A stretch of 64,000 nt of DNA, taken from positions 1 to 64,000 of the forward strand of contig NZ_BDBB01000011.1 in NCBI RefSeq assembly GCF_001612765.1, in the 5' to 3' direction. Both the position numbers and the translations under genes were made by a program. The stretch is from Nocardia arthritidis NBRC 100137 (lineage in GTDB: Bacteria; Actinomycetota; Actinomycetes; Mycobacteriales; Mycobacteriaceae). The notes under the pieces are model-generated. The model saw only the letters and a list, made by a program, of their open reading frames with translations. It had not been told where the DNA came from and searched no databases. Below, piece after piece: positions 1-9,209 of the stretch (positions are counted from its first letter, which is position 1; the number at the start of each line of letters is the position of its first letter).

Positions 1-2040
1 CTTGATCTCGAAACCGTCGGCCGTCGGCGACGCGTTCTCCCGGTGGGCGATCCACGCGACAATGGTTGCCACCGCGTCGTCGACCGGTACGCCGTTGACC
101 TGGGTGCCGTCGCGGAAGCGGAAGCTCACGGCGTTCGCGGTCACGTCGCGCTCACCGGCCAGCAGCATGAAAGGCACCTTCTGGGCGGTGTTGTTGAAGA
201 TCTTCTTCTGCATCCGGTCGTCGCTGCGATCCACCTGTGCCCGGATGCCCTCGTCCTGCAACCGTTCGATCACTCGATCCAGATGCGGGGCAAAGGCTTC
301 GGCGACCGGGATGCCGACGACCTGCACCGGCGAGAGCCAGGCCGGGAACGCGCCCGCGTAGTGCTCGGTGAGCACACCGAAGAAGCGCTCGATCGAGCCG
401 AACAGCGCGCGGTGGATCATGACCGGCCGCTGCTTGGTGCCGTCGGAGGCGGTGTATTCCAGGTCGAAGCGCTCGGGCAGGTTGAAGTCCAGCTGAATGG
501 TCGACATCTGCCAGGTGCGGCCCAGCGCGTCCTTGGCCTGCACCGAGATCTTGGGGCCGTAGAAGGCGGCGCCACCCGGATCGGGCACCAACTCCAGGCC
601 GGAGGCCGAGGCGACCTTGGACAAGGTCTCGGTGGCCTCCTCCCAGATCTCGTCGGAACCGACGAACTTCTTCGGGTCCTTGGTGGACAGCTCGAGGTAG
701 AAGTCGTCGAGGCCGTAGTCCTTCAGCAGATCCAGCACGAACCGCAGCGTGTCGGTCAGTTCGCTGTGCATCTGTTCTTTGGTGCAGTAGATGTGCGCGT
801 CGTCCTGCGTCATGCCGCGCACCCGGGTCAGGCCGTGCACCACGCCGGACTTCTCGTAGCGGTAGACCGAGCCGAACTCGAACAGGCGCAGCGGCAGCTC
901 CCGGTACGACCGGCCGCGGGCGCGGAAGATCAGGTTGTGCATCGGGCAGTTCATCGGCTTGACGTAGTAGTCCTGGCCGGGCTTGCGGACGGTGCCGTCC
1001 TCGTTGAGCTCGGCGTCCAGGTGCATGGCCGGGAACATGCCGTCGCGGTACCAGTCCAGGTGGCCGGAGACCTCGAACAGGTGGCCCTTGGTGATGTGCG
1101 GGGTGTTGACGAACTCGTAGCCCGCCGCCACGTGCCTGCGGCGCGAGTACTCCTCCAGTTCCTTGCGGATGATCCCGCCCTTGGGGTGGAAGACCGGCAG
1201 GCCGGAGCCGAGTTCGTCGGGGAAGCTGAACAGGTCAAGCTCCAGGCCGAGCTTGCGGTGGTCGCGGCGCTCGGCCTCGGCGAGCAGGTGCAGGTGCTCG
1301 TCGAGCGCCTCCTGCGATTCCCACGCGGTGCCGTAGATGCGCTGCAGGTCCTCGCGGCTCTGGTCGCCGCGCCAGTAGGCGGCCGAGCTGCGGGTCAGCT
1401 TGAAGGCCGGGATGAACTTCGTGGTCGGAATGTGCGGACCGCGGCACAGGTCGCCCCAGATCCGCTCGCCGGTGCGCGGATCCAGGTTGTCGTAGATGGT
1501 CAGCTCTTTGCCGCCGACCTCCATGACCTCCGGATCGTCGATGCCGGACTTGTCACTGATCAGCTCCAGTTTGAACGGCTCCCCGGCCAGTTCGACCCTG
1601 GCGTCCTCGATCTCGACCACCCGGCGGGAGAACCGCTGCGCGCCTTTGACGATCTTCTTCATCCGGGATTCCAGCTTGGCCAGATCCTCCGGGGTGAACG
1701 GCCGTTCGACGCGGAAGTCGTAGTAGAACCCGTCCTTGATGTAGGGACCGATGCCCAGCTTGGCCTCGGGGAACTCCTGCTGCACGGCCTGGGCGAGCAC
1801 ATGCGCGGCGGAGTGCCGGATGACGTTGCGGCCCTCGGCGGTGTTCGCCGCGACCGGCTCCACGTCCACGTCGTCGGCCGGGGTCCAGGAGAGGTCCTTG
1901 AGCTCACCGTCCACCCGGACGACCACGACGGTCTCCGGCCCCTTGGTCGGCAGGCCCGCCTCGCGCACCGCGGCGCCCGCCGTCGTCCCGCCCGGCACCC
2001 GGACGAGGGTGACTGGGCTGATGGGGGCTGAGGTGGTCAC
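1..2040 (-). CDS. thrS: threonyl-tRNA synthetase (3' end off the window)
   Basis: Charges tRNA-Thr with threonine in the cytoplasm. The minus-strand frame is open from a GTG at 2040 to base 1, so about 680 residues are visible and only a short C-terminal tail is missing. The class II motif 2 region reads [15 protein letters not shown] near 780-840, and the motif 3 region reads [15 protein letters not shown] near 360-420. The start is set by AAGGAG nine bases upstream of the GTG. The protein begins with a TGS-like N-terminal region ([18 protein letters not shown]). A possible -10 (TAGCAT, minus strand) lies at 2121-2126. Family identity is certain; the exact C-terminus cannot be seen. Confidence 0.96.
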   Translation of the reverse strand, partial: MTTSAPISPVTLVRVPGGTTAGAAVREAGLPTKGPETVVVVRVDGELKDLSWTPADDVDVEPVAANTAEGRNVIRHSAAHVLAQAVQQEFPEAKLGIGPYIKDGFYYDFRVERPFTPEDLAKLESRMKKIVKGAQRFSRRVVEIEDARVELAGEPFKLELISDKSGIDDPEVMEVGGKELTIYDNLDPRTGERIWGDLCRGPHIPTTKFIPAFKLTRSSAAYWRGDQSREDLQRIYGTAWESQEALDEHLHLLAEAERRDHRKLGLELDLFSFPDELGSGLPVFHPKGGIIRKELEEYSRRRHVAAGYEFVNTPHITKGHLFEVSGHLDWYRDGMFPAMHLDAELNEDGTVRKPGQDYYVKPMNCPMHNLIFRARGRSYRELPLRLFEFGSVYRYEKSGVVHGLTRVRGMTQDDAHIYCTKEQMHSELTDTLRFVLDLLKDYGLDDFYLELSTKDPKKFVGSDEIWEEATETLSKVASASGLELVPDPGGAAFYGPKISVQAKDALGRTWQMSTIQLDFNLPERFDLEYTASDGTKQRPVMIHRALFGSIERFFGVLTEHYAGAFPAWLSPVQVVGIPVAEAFAPHLDRVIERLQDEGIRAQVDRSDDRMQKKIFNNTAQKVPFMLLAGERDVTANAVSFRFRDGTQVNGVPVDDAVATIVAWIAHRENASPTADGFEIK

Positions 2041-2218
2041 GGCTGCGCTCTCCTTGGCGTTCTCGTGTGCGGGCGGGGCCCGCTGGATGGTGGCCGATCG
2101 CGAGTTCGTCCGGCGCGACCATGCTACTGTCCCGCCGCTGTCCTGCCGCTGCGGGCCTTTGGCCGTACCGGTCGGGTGGCGCGGGGAAACCACTTGCGCC
2201 TCGCGCAGGTTGCTCTGC

Positions 2219-2857
2219 TCAGTTTTCGGCTGCCAGGTCCGCGAGCAGTGCGGTCCGTTCGGCTGCCGGCCGCTTCGGGCAGCTGGTGCACATCTGGCAA
2301 CCCGGCACCTCGAACACCAGGCAGCAGGAGATGCGCCGGACGAAGGTGCGTCCGCCGATCTCCACGAACCGCGGTACCGGGAGTTTGCCCGCGATGTCGG
2401 CCGCCAGCCGCGCCCCCGCATCCGGCGAACCGGCGTCGAGCGCGCGGTTGCCGATCGCGTCGGCGACGATCGCCCACAGCGCGGGGACTCCCGCGCCGGA
2501 CACCTCGGCGACCGGCGGGATCACGACGCCGAGCGTGTCGCGCAGCGCCGTCGCGCCGTCGGCTGAGGAAACATCGTGCGCCGGCACGCGCACCCGCTCG
2601 ACGCCACCGTCCGGGCGCAGCTCGCACTCCAGCCGGTCCAGCGCGGGCACGGGGGCGTCCTCGTCGTCCGCGTAGGCGCGCGCGAGCTGCTCCACCAGAG
2701 CGGAGGCGACCATGCACCACCACAGCGTGCCCGCGATGCGCGGCGACGTGGTCCCCCAGGAATGGCCCATCTCCGCGATGCGTGCGGCCAGCCATTCCGG
2801 TTCGGTGAGCATGCGCCCCGGAACGGTGGTCACCGTTAGAGGGGGCTGCGCAGCCAT
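2219..2857 (-). CDS. FhuF-like [2Fe-2S] ferric-siderophore reductase family protein
   Basis: A 212-residue cytosolic protein. Its C-terminus carries the pattern Cys-Cys-x10-Cys-x2-Cys (CC at about residues 178-179, ending CTSCPKRP). This is the [2Fe-2S] signature of E. coli FhuF-type ferric iron reductases, which release iron from ferric siderophores. The rest is Ala/Leu rich and less conserved. The ATG at 2857 is chosen because GGAG sits nine bases upstream; an in-frame ATG lies at 2863. The start overlaps the end of the upstream membrane-protein gene, so the two are probably co-transcribed, with thrS 178 bp downstream. No siderophore genes lie nearby, so the substrate is unknown. Confidence 0.8.
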   Translation of the reverse strand: MAAQPPLTVTTVPGRMLTEPEWLAARIAEMGHSWGTTSPRIAGTLWWCMVASALVEQLARAYADDEDAPVPALDRLECELRPDGGVERVRVPAHDVSSADGATALRDTLGVVIPPVAEVSGAGVPALWAIVADAIGNRALDAGSPDAGARLAADIAGKLPVPRFVEIGGRTFVRRISCCLVFEVPGCQMCTSCPKRPAAERTALLADLAAEN

Positions 2858-3258
2858 TCCCATTCGACTCCGATCCAACTACCCACGAGCCCGAAGGTCC
2901 CCAATATCCACAGCGTCGCCACGACCAACGCGACGGTGCCGATCGCCCCGACCGCCTGCACGGTCCGGCCCTGCCTGCGGTACCAGTCCATCAATTGCCG
3001 GTACCGGTCGCGTAACCAGGCCAGTGTGCTACGCGCCCAAGCGAATTCGGTGGCGAGGATGCCGAGCCCGGCGAACACGATCGCCCAGCCGGGACCGGGA
3101 TAGGGGATCGCGAGCACGCCGACCGCGAGCACGGCGACACCGACGACCGCGACGACGATCCGGTAGACGAGGTAGAGCTTAGGCCGTCGTTCGAGGCCGG
3201 CGCGGAAGGCGCGCCAGCGGGTCGGATCGTCGGAGCTCGTTTCCAAGTCTGCGGTCAC
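2836..3258 (-). CDS. small PGPGW-type transmembrane protein (TIGR02611-like)
   Basis: About 140 residues. Two hydrophobic segments flank the sequence IPYPGPGWAIVFAGLGILA, the hallmark of the PGPGW/TIGR02611 family of actinobacterial membrane proteins. A third hydrophobic segment follows near the C-terminus (VALVVATLWILGTFG), and a basic linker (WLRDRYRQLMDWYRRQGR) lies between. The function is unknown. The GTG at 3258 gives the usual length; a longer form from the ATG at 3285 is possible. Its stop overlaps the start of the FhuF-like gene by about 22 bp. Confidence 0.8.
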   Translation of the reverse strand: MTADLETSSDDPTRWRAFRAGLERRPKLYLVYRIVVAVVGVAVLAVGVLAIPYPGPGWAIVFAGLGILATEFAWARSTLAWLRDRYRQLMDWYRRQGRTVQAVGAIGTVALVVATLWILGTFGLVGSWIGVEWEWLRSPL

Positions 3259-3316
3259 CTTCCCAGGGTACGAGCAATACGGCATGCCCAATTCGCTCTC
3301 GACTTCCGGATACAGC

Positions 3317-3349
3317 GATCCCGCCCGGGCGGCGCGCCCGGGCGGGATC
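3317..3349 (-). terminator. GC-rich hairpin after the first SulP-carbonic anhydrase gene
   Basis: A perfect 14-bp inverted repeat (3317-3330 with 3336-3349) with a 5-nt loop lies 15 bp beyond the stop of the gene ending at 3365. There is no T-tract, which is common for actinobacterial hairpin terminators. It separates the transporter gene from the downstream membrane-protein gene. Confidence 0.65.
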
Positions 3350-3364
3350 ACCCATCCCCGTCGA

Positions 3365-5614
3365 TCACACGAGTTCGGGAGTGTGCTGATGGCCCGCGTC
3401 ATCGATGTGCGCGATGCCGTTCTCGGTCACCTCGACGACCCGGGCACTGGCGATGTCGAAGAACAGGCCCGACACCGTGACGCCGCGCTCGGCGATCGCC
3501 TTGCGCACCGCCGGGTGCCGGTGCAGCAACTCGAGCTGTACCGCGACGTTCACCATGGCGAGCTGATCGACCTCGCCGAAACCGGCTTCCTGCGCCGCGA
3601 CCGCTACCGGATGGCCCGCGCGGAATCGCTCGAGGCTCGGTCGCGCATGCGCGAGCCAGGCGTCCACACCGGGTACCTCGGCGCCGGTGTGCAGCGCACT
3701 CATCGCGCCGCAGGAGGAGTGCCCGCAGACCACGATCGAGCGGACGTTCAACTGCTCGAGCGCGAACACCAGTGCCGCCTCGACGGACGCGTCGCCCTCG
3801 GCGGGCGCGAGGTTGCCCACGTTGCGCACGGTGAACAGGTCGCCCGGTCCGCTGTTGGTGATGATGTTCGGCACGATCCGCGAGTCCGAGCAGGTCAGGA
3901 AGAACGAATCCGGGTCCTGCTTGTCGCGCAGCTCGTCCAGGTGCGGCCGGACCACGTGCGCGTGGCTGCGGTGGTAGGCCGCGACGCCCGCCGCGACCGG
4001 ATTCTCGTGCCGCTCGTCGCGCCGCCAGGGGCCGAGGATGTCGTCCCACACCGAGCGCGCGAAGCTCCGCGCGGGCGGTTTCGCGCCGGCGTGGGCCATC
4101 CTGGCTCCGCCGATCTCCACGAAATCGACGCTGCCTCCGCTGTTCACCTGCTGGCGGGCGAACTCCTCGATGGCCTCGAAGGCCGCGTGATCGAGGAAGT
4201 CGACGGTCATCTCCACCGTGACCTCGGCTCCCGGAGGGATCTTCGCGAACTGCGCCGACAGCTTCGGCAGTGCGAGGAAGGTGGCCGAGCCGTCGATGGC
4301 GAAGAGCCAGCGCTGCGTACCGGGGACCTGCTCGGCCCTGACCGATACCCGGACGACCCGCCACAGCAAGAGCCCGAAGGCCAGGCCGAGGCCGATCAGC
4401 ACGCCTTCCAGCAGGTTCAGGAACACCACACCGAGCACCGTGACGGCGTAGACCAGCAGGTCACCGGTGCGCCGGGCCAGTTTGATGTGGGCCAGCTTGA
4501 CCAGCTGGGTGCCGATCACGATGAGCAGACCGGCCAGCGCGGCCTTCGGGATCTGCTCAACGACGGACACCAGCGCCACGGAGAACACCAGCAGCCAGAC
4601 GCCGTGCAGGATCGCGGAGGCTCGGCTGTGCGCGCCCGCCTGCACGTTGGTGGCGCTACGCACGATCACGCCGGTGACCGGCAGGCCGCCGAGCAGGCCG
4701 GACAGCACATTCGCCGAACCCTGGCCGATCAGCTCGCGATCGAAGTCGGTGCGCTTGCGCGAGTGCATCTTGTCCACGGCCACCGCGGACAGCAGGCTCT
4801 CGACGCTGGCGATCAGGGCGATGGTGAGGACGGCCAGAGCCAGACCCGACCAATCGCCGCTGGGCAGCGCGGGCAGGCCGATGGCGTCGAACAGCGAGCC
4901 GTTGAGCACGATGCGCTCGGCATTCAGCGGCAACACCAGCGACAACGCCGTGCCCACGAGCACCGCGACCAATGGACCCGGCACCACGCGCACCCTGGCG
5001 GGCAGGTATTTCCAGCCGACCATGATGGCGATCACGACCACGCCGATCAGTGCGCCGCCGCCATGCAGGGACAACAGCTGCCCGGGCAGCTCGGTGATGT
5101 TGCGCCAAGCCGAACTGTGCGAGGAACCGCCGAGCAGCACATGGATCTGCTGCAGCGCGATCGTGATGCCGATACCGGCGAGCATCGCGTGCACCACGAC
5201 GGGCGCCACCGCGAGCGCCGCTCTGGCCACCCGGCTGAGCCCGAGCAGGATCTGCAGCACACCGGCTGCGAAGACGATGAAACACGTGGTGCGCCAGCCG
5301 AATTGATTGATCGTCTCGGCGACGACCACGGTGAGTCCCGCGGCGGGGCCGCTCACCTGGAGAACCGACCCTCCGAGCGTTCCGGCGACGATACCGCCGA
5401 TCACGGCGGCGATGAGCCCGGCGGCGACGGGGGCTCCGGAGGCGATCGCGATGCCCAGCGAAAGCGGCAGCGCGACAAGGAAAACCACGATCGAGGCGGG
5501 TACATCGTGGCGGAGGATCTCGGTGAAGCGGTCGGACAGTGGTCCGGAACTGCGGCCCGGGTCCGCCGGTGCGGGTATGGACGGTGGCGGGGCTAAATCG
5601 TGATCGATAGCCAT
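3365..5614 (-). CDS. SulP-family anion (bicarbonate) transporter fused to beta-carbonic anhydrase, copy A
   Basis: A 749-residue fusion. Residues ~30-420 form a SulP permease with about a dozen membrane segments. A STAS-like segment follows (VTVEMTVDFLDHAAFEAIEE). The last ~200 residues are a beta-carbonic anhydrase with an intact zinc site: CSDSR, then CGHSSCGAM. The likely role is bicarbonate or sulfate uptake coupled to CO2/HCO3- interconversion on the inner face of the membrane. The ATG at 5614 has GAAGGAG five bases upstream. It lies immediately downstream of a paralog of the same architecture, on the same strand and 244 bp away. The transported ion is inferred from the fused enzyme. Confidence 0.93.
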   Translation of the reverse strand: MAIDHDLAPPPSIPAPADPGRSSGPLSDRFTEILRHDVPASIVVFLVALPLSLGIAIASGAPVAAGLIAAVIGGIVAGTLGGSVLQVSGPAAGLTVVVAETINQFGWRTTCFIVFAAGVLQILLGLSRVARAALAVAPVVVHAMLAGIGITIALQQIHVLLGGSSHSSAWRNITELPGQLLSLHGGGALIGVVVIAIMVGWKYLPARVRVVPGPLVAVLVGTALSLVLPLNAERIVLNGSLFDAIGLPALPSGDWSGLALAVLTIALIASVESLLSAVAVDKMHSRKRTDFDRELIGQGSANVLSGLLGGLPVTGVIVRSATNVQAGAHSRASAILHGVWLLVFSVALVSVVEQIPKAALAGLLIVIGTQLVKLAHIKLARRTGDLLVYAVTVLGVVFLNLLEGVLIGLGLAFGLLLWRVVRVSVRAEQVPGTQRWLFAIDGSATFLALPKLSAQFAKIPPGAEVTVEMTVDFLDHAAFEAIEEFARQQVNSGGSVDFVEIGGARMAHAGAKPPARSFARSVWDDILGPWRRDERHENPVAAGVAAYHRSHAHVVRPHLDELRDKQDPDSFFLTCSDSRIVPNIITNSGPGDLFTVRNVGNLAPAEGDASVEAALVFALEQLNVRSIVVCGHSSCGAMSALHTGAEVPGVDAWLAHARPSLERFRAGHPVAVAAQEAGFGEVDQLAMVNVAVQLELLHRHPAVRKAIAERGVTVSGLFFDIASARVVEVTENGIAHIDDAGHQHTPELV

Positions 5615-5763
5615 GACTCTCCTTCGCCGACTCGGCTGATTTCGCCGAGGTCGGTTGACGATCAACATGTCCAGCAGGGCACAAGACCGCGAACCGGCAT
5701 CTCGCGGTGAAGCAGTCCCGACACAGCGATGAGTCGAGATGTAAACACCGACAAGTGTATTGG

Positions 5764-5780
5764 TAAAGACTTAGCAAAGC
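5764..5780 (-). promoter_or_regulatory. conserved upstream element, copy A (shared with 8225-8241)
   Basis: The plus strand reads TAAAGACTTAGCAAAGC, 15 of 17 identical to TAAAGACTTCCCAAAGC at 8225-8241. Each copy lies about 140-150 bp upstream of one of the two paralogous SulP-carbonic anhydrase start codons, in otherwise dissimilar spacers. It may be a promoter or a regulator-binding site. Confidence 0.5.
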
Positions 5781-5858
5781 CTGAGAATTTCGCCGATTGT
5801 GTGTAGTTCCCCACTGTCCTCTCGTCGTTATCACCGTGCCGCACCGCACATCGCCTGG

Positions 5859-8087
5859 TCAGACCGGCTCCGCAGCGATCCGCCCCTCCTGGTCGCCGAA
5901 CTCCGCGATGCCGTCGACCATGACCTCGATCACGCGCGCCGTGGCGAGATCGAAGAACAACCCCGACACCGCTACGCCCCGCTCCTCGATCCCCCGGCGC
6001 ACGACCGGGTGCGCGTGCAGCGTCTCCAGCTGCACCGCGACGTTCACCATGCCCAGCTGGTCGACCTCACCGAACCCCGCGACGGCCGCCGCGGCGGCTA
6101 CCGGATGCCCCAGCCGATAGCGCTCCAGACTCGGCCGCGCGTGCGCGAGCCAGTCGCCGAGACCGGCCCCGGCACGCACCTCGCGGTGCAGCGCCTCCAT
6201 CGCACCGCAGCCGGAATGACCGCATACCACGACCGCGCGCACGTCCAGCCGCTCCAACGCGTAGATCAGAGCCGCCTCCACCGAGACGTCCCCACCGCGC
6301 ACCGGTACCAGGTTGCCCACGTTGCGCACTGTGAACAGATCACCCGGTCCGCTGTTGGTGATGACGTTCGGCACGATCCGCGCGTCCGCGCAGGTCAGGA
6401 AGAACGAGTCGGCGTCGTGCCGATGTTGCAGCTTGTCCAGATGCGGGCGCAGCACGTGGGCGTGGCCGCGGTGGTAGGCGGCGATGCCCGCCGCGATGCG
6501 GTCCTCCCCGGTACCCGAGCGCCGCCACGGCCCGATCACCTGGTCGATGACCTGCCGCACGTGCCTGCGCTCGGGCGGTCCGGTCAACGCGGTCGCCATC
6601 CGCGCGCTGCCCAGCTCGGCGAATTCCACGGTCGCGGAGCCGGATTCACGCTCCCGAGCCCACTCGGTGAGGAAGTCGTGCGTGGCATGGTCCAGGAAAT
6701 CGACAGTCATCTCGACGGTCACGTCCGCGCCCGCCGGAACCGTCGCCAGTTCCGCGGTCAGCTTCGGCAAGGCCAAGAAGGTGCACGTGCCATCGATGCT
6801 GACCACCCACCGTTCCGAGCCCGGGACGGGGGCCGCCACGATCGTCACGCGCACCACCCGCCACAGCAGCAGCGCGAACGCGAGCACCAGACCGATCACC
6901 ATGCCCTGCAACAGATTCAGGAACACCACGCCCAGCACCGTCGCCAGGTAGACGTACACCTCGCCCGCTCGCCTGGCCAGCCGGATATGCGCCAGTTTGA
7001 TCAGCTGCGCGCCCACGAAGATGAGCAGTCCGGCCAGTGCGGCGGTCGGGATCTGCCGTACGAGCCCGGCCAGCGCCACCGCGAACAGCAGGATCCAGAC
7101 TCCATGTAGCACGGTCGACGCCCGGCTGCGGGCGCCGGCGTTCGCGTTGGTGATGCTGCGCACGATGACGGCCGCGATCGGCAGGCCGCCGAGCAGGCCG
7201 GACACGACGTTGGCCGACCCCTGCCCGATCAGCTCCCGGTCGAAGTCGGTGCGGTGGCCTGGCCGCATCTTGTCCACCGCGACGGCCGACAGCAGGCTCT
7301 CGACACTCGCGATGAGCGCGATCGTCACCATCGTCGTGATGACGGCGGTCGTGCCGCCGGAGGGGACGGCGGGCAGGCCCAGGGAGTCCAGCAACGAGCC
7401 GTTCAGCACGATCCGCTCGACGTGCGTGGGCAGGACGAGCGCCAGCAGCGTGGCGGTGACCACGGCGACGAGCGGTCCGGGGATCAGGCGCACCCGCGGC
7501 GGCACGAATCGCCAGGCGATCAGGATGACGATCACGACGAGACCGACGCACAGGTCGCCCGTGCGCACCGACGTCAGCTGTTGCGGTAGGGCGGCCAGCG
7601 CGGCGAACGACGAACTCAGCGAGTTCCCGCCGAGCAGCACGTGCACCTGTTGCAGCGCGATCACCACGCCGATGCCCGCCAGCATGCCGTGCACGACCAC
7701 CGGTGCGATGGCCAGCGCGGCGCGCGCGACCCGGCTCAGCCCGAAGAGTATCTGCAGCACGCCCGCGCCGACGGTGATGAAGCACGTTGCGGCCCAGCCG
7801 AAATGATGCACGCTCTCGGCGACGACCACGGTGAGGCTGGCGGTGGGCCCGCTGACCTGGATCGAGGAACCGCCGAGCAGCCCCGCCACCACGCCGCCGA
7901 CCACGGCCGCGATCAGGCCCGCGGCGACCGGAGCGCCGGCGGCCACCGCCACGCCGAGCGAAAGAGGAAGAGCGACAAGGAAAACCACGATCGAGGCGGG
8001 TAGATCGTGACGGGCAATCCGGGTAAGCCGATCGGCCATGTGCGCGTGCGGCGACGTCCTGGGTGCGGAATCGGTGTCGGTGGACAT
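5859..8087 (-). CDS. SulP-family anion (bicarbonate) transporter fused to beta-carbonic anhydrase, copy B
   Basis: A 742-residue paralog of the gene ending at 3365, with the same order: SulP membrane domain, STAS-like segment (VTVEMTVDFLDHATHDFLTE), then beta-carbonic anhydrase. The zinc-site motifs are intact (CADAR, CGHSGCGAM). Large parts of the permease are near-identical to copy A, for example PASIVVFLVALPLSLG and SVESLLSAVAVDKM, so the pair is a tandem duplication. The ATG at 8087 has GAAGGAG upstream; longer in-frame starts lack one. Inferred role: CO2/bicarbonate supply at the membrane. The N-terminal leader and spacer differ from copy A, which would allow separate expression. Confidence 0.93.
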   Translation of the reverse strand: MSTDTDSAPRTSPHAHMADRLTRIARHDLPASIVVFLVALPLSLGVAVAAGAPVAAGLIAAVVGGVVAGLLGGSSIQVSGPTASLTVVVAESVHHFGWAATCFITVGAGVLQILFGLSRVARAALAIAPVVVHGMLAGIGVVIALQQVHVLLGGNSLSSSFAALAALPQQLTSVRTGDLCVGLVVIVILIAWRFVPPRVRLIPGPLVAVVTATLLALVLPTHVERIVLNGSLLDSLGLPAVPSGGTTAVITTMVTIALIASVESLLSAVAVDKMRPGHRTDFDRELIGQGSANVVSGLLGGLPIAAVIVRSITNANAGARSRASTVLHGVWILLFAVALAGLVRQIPTAALAGLLIFVGAQLIKLAHIRLARRAGEVYVYLATVLGVVFLNLLQGMVIGLVLAFALLLWRVVRVTIVAAPVPGSERWVVSIDGTCTFLALPKLTAELATVPAGADVTVEMTVDFLDHATHDFLTEWARERESGSATVEFAELGSARMATALTGPPERRHVRQVIDQVIGPWRRSGTGEDRIAAGIAAYHRGHAHVLRPHLDKLQHRHDADSFFLTCADARIVPNVITNSGPGDLFTVRNVGNLVPVRGGDVSVEAALIYALERLDVRAVVVCGHSGCGAMEALHREVRAGAGLGDWLAHARPSLERYRLGHPVAAAAAVAGFGEVDQLGMVNVAVQLETLHAHPVVRRGIEERGVAVSGLFFDLATARVIEVMVDGIAEFGDQEGRIAAEPV

Positions 8088-8429
8088 ATTTTCTCCTTCG
8101 CCGGGTGGTGATCCCGGTTCATCGGTCAAACATGTTCTTGGCATCGAAGGCGAGCGGCGGGCGGAACTCGGGCCGTCCCCCGTCGGTGGAAGCACGACCC
8201 CTGACACGGCGGTCGCGACAATAGTAAAGACTTCCCAAAGCGCATGAAAAGGTTTCGGGTCCGGATGGCGGCAACCGCTACCATAATGTGACCCAGGTCA
8301 CAACACAACAGGGTCGCCACGGACGCCGAGTCTTCGAGGGCGCATGCCCGCGCGGCGGCCCGACAGCAGCACCTGGCGCGGAGAAGAGAAAAGACCGGGC
8401 AACAAGTGCACCGGTCTCACATATGGGAG
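8088..8429. other. spacer upstream of SulP-carbonic anhydrase copy B
   Basis: 342 bp between the copy B start and tRNA-Val(CAC). It holds the conserved element at 8225-8241 and the minus-strand 5' region of the transporter. No credible ORF is seen on either strand. Confidence 0.6.
8225..8241 (-). promoter_or_regulatory. conserved upstream element, copy B (shared with 5764-5780)
   Basis: TAAAGACTTCCCAAAGC on the plus strand, 138 bp upstream of the ATG of the second SulP-carbonic anhydrase gene. It matches the element upstream of copy A at 15 of 17 positions, and the distance to the start codon is similar. Confidence 0.5.
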
Positions 8430-8501
8430 TGGTCCCAGCTGGGATCGAACCAGCGACCTTCCGCGTGTGAGGCGGACGCTCTCCCGCTGAGCTATGAGAC
8501 C
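8430..8501 (-). tRNA. tRNA-Val (anticodon CAC)
   Basis: The minus strand folds into a complete cloverleaf. The acceptor is GGTCTCA/TGGGACC, the D arm GCTC/GAGC, and the anticodon stem TCCGC/GCGGA with loop CTCACAC, giving anticodon CAC for valine GUG codons. The T arm is GCTGGTTCGATCCCAGC. The discriminator is A and CCA is not encoded. It is divergent from the tRNA-Gly-Cys-Val cluster. Confidence 0.96.
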
Positions 8502-8545
8502 TGATGTATTTCCGGCGGCTCGGGGTGCCCTCCGGACGAGACGAA

Positions 8546-8576
8546 ACATTAGCACGCGCCACCGGCGGTTCACCAA
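8546..8576 (-). promoter_or_regulatory. promoter of tRNA-Val(CAC)
   Basis: On the minus strand a -10 TAATGT (8546-8551) follows a -35-like TTGGTG (8571-8576) with a 19-bp spacer, about 45 bp before the tRNA 5' end. The same -10 hexamer serves the divergent tRNA cluster. Confidence 0.5.
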
Positions 8577-8797
8577 ATCGCCATCCGGACAGGGATGGTT
8601 CGGCGGAACCTTCACTCACCCGGCAGCCCCTCCCCACCCGGCCCGCACACTCGCCTCGATGCGGTCGCGGCCGGGCGCCGGCTCGACGTCCGCACCGCCG
8701 GAAGCGACGACCGGAGCCTCCCCTCCCCCATCCACCACATGCGCCACCGCCGTCACAGCATTCAACTTCTGGATTTCCGCCGTTCTACCAGCGGATT

Positions 8798-8827
8798 TGT
8801 ACCTTTCACCGAGCGTCCGCTAATGTT
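8798..8827 (+). promoter_or_regulatory. promoter of the tRNA-Gly-Cys-Val cluster
   Basis: -35 TTGTAC (8798-8803), an 18-bp spacer and -10 TAATGT (8822-8827), about 48 bp upstream of the first tRNA. The hexamers are close to the vegetative sigma-70 consensus. Confidence 0.6.
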
Positions 8828-8874
8828 CTGTCTCGCACCACGGAGGCCGGAAACGAGCCCCGGGGAGGCAGAAT

Positions 8875-8947
8875 GCGGATGTAGCGCAGCTGGTAGCGCA
8901 TCACCTTGCCAAGGTGAGGGTCGCGGGTTCGAATCCCGTCATCCGCT
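8875..8947 (+). tRNA. tRNA-Gly (anticodon GCC)
   Basis: Acceptor GCGGATG/CATCCGC, anticodon stem TCACC/GGTGA with loop TTGCCAA, giving GCC for glycine. The T arm is CGGGTTCGAATCCCG. The discriminator is T and CCA is not encoded. First gene of the Gly-Cys-Val cluster. Confidence 0.96.
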
Positions 8948-8990
8948 CGAGAGGTAGGGCCAGGCAACATAACGCCGTCCCCCTTTGCGC

Positions 8991-9061
8991 GGTGGAGTGG
9001 CCGAGTGGTGAGGCAACGGCCTGCAAAGCCGTGCACACGGGTTCGATTCCCGTCTCCACCT
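8991..9061 (+). tRNA. tRNA-Cys (anticodon GCA)
   Basis: Acceptor GGTGGAG/CTCCACC, anticodon stem ACGGC/GCCGT with loop CTGCAAA, giving GCA for cysteine. The U discriminator is characteristic of tRNA-Cys. CCA is not encoded. It ends one base before tRNA-Val(GAC) begins. Confidence 0.96.
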
Positions 9062-9062
9062 C

Positions 9063-9137
9063 GCGCGATTAGCTCAGCGGGAGAGCGCTTCCCTGACACG
9101 GAAGAGGTCACTGGTTCAATCCCAGTATCGCGCACCA
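9063..9137 (+). tRNA. tRNA-Val (anticodon GAC)
   Basis: Acceptor GCGCGAT/ATCGCGC, anticodon stem CTTCC/GGAAG with loop CTGACAC, giving GAC for valine. Unlike its neighbours this gene encodes a 3' CCA. It is the last gene of the cluster and is followed by a terminator. Confidence 0.96.
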
Positions 9138-9151
9138 CCGTCTCACGAGGT

Positions 9152-9180
9152 CAGGCCCGGTTTTCACCGGGCCTGTTCTT
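9152..9180 (+). terminator. intrinsic terminator of the tRNA cluster
   Basis: A 9-bp stem CAGGCCCGG/CCGGGCCTG with a 6-nt loop, followed by TTCTT, begins 15 bp after tRNA-Val(GAC). Confidence 0.8.
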
Positions 9181-9209
9181 GTTGCGGCCTACGAACGCCA
9201 CCTTACCGA

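Larger units (their letters stand above)
8502..8874. other. spacer between divergent tRNA units
   Basis: 373 bp holding the promoters of the two divergent tRNA transcription units, at 8546-8576 (minus) and 8798-8827 (plus). Short open frames across it have no recognisable content. Confidence 0.6.

Noticed and set aside
43..2031. A 662-codon plus-strand open frame across thrS
   Set aside because: It is the antisense shadow of thrS in GC-rich DNA. The minus strand encodes recognisable class II synthetase motifs and has a Shine-Dalgarno, and the plus frame has no family content.
2041..2218. T-box riboswitch upstream of thrS
   Set aside because: No T-box bulge motif or terminator/antiterminator pair was recognised, and the spacer is short.
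8430..9137. Phage or ICE attachment site at the tRNA cluster
   Set aside because: No integrase gene and no second copy of a tRNA 3' end were seen in the following 6 kb.
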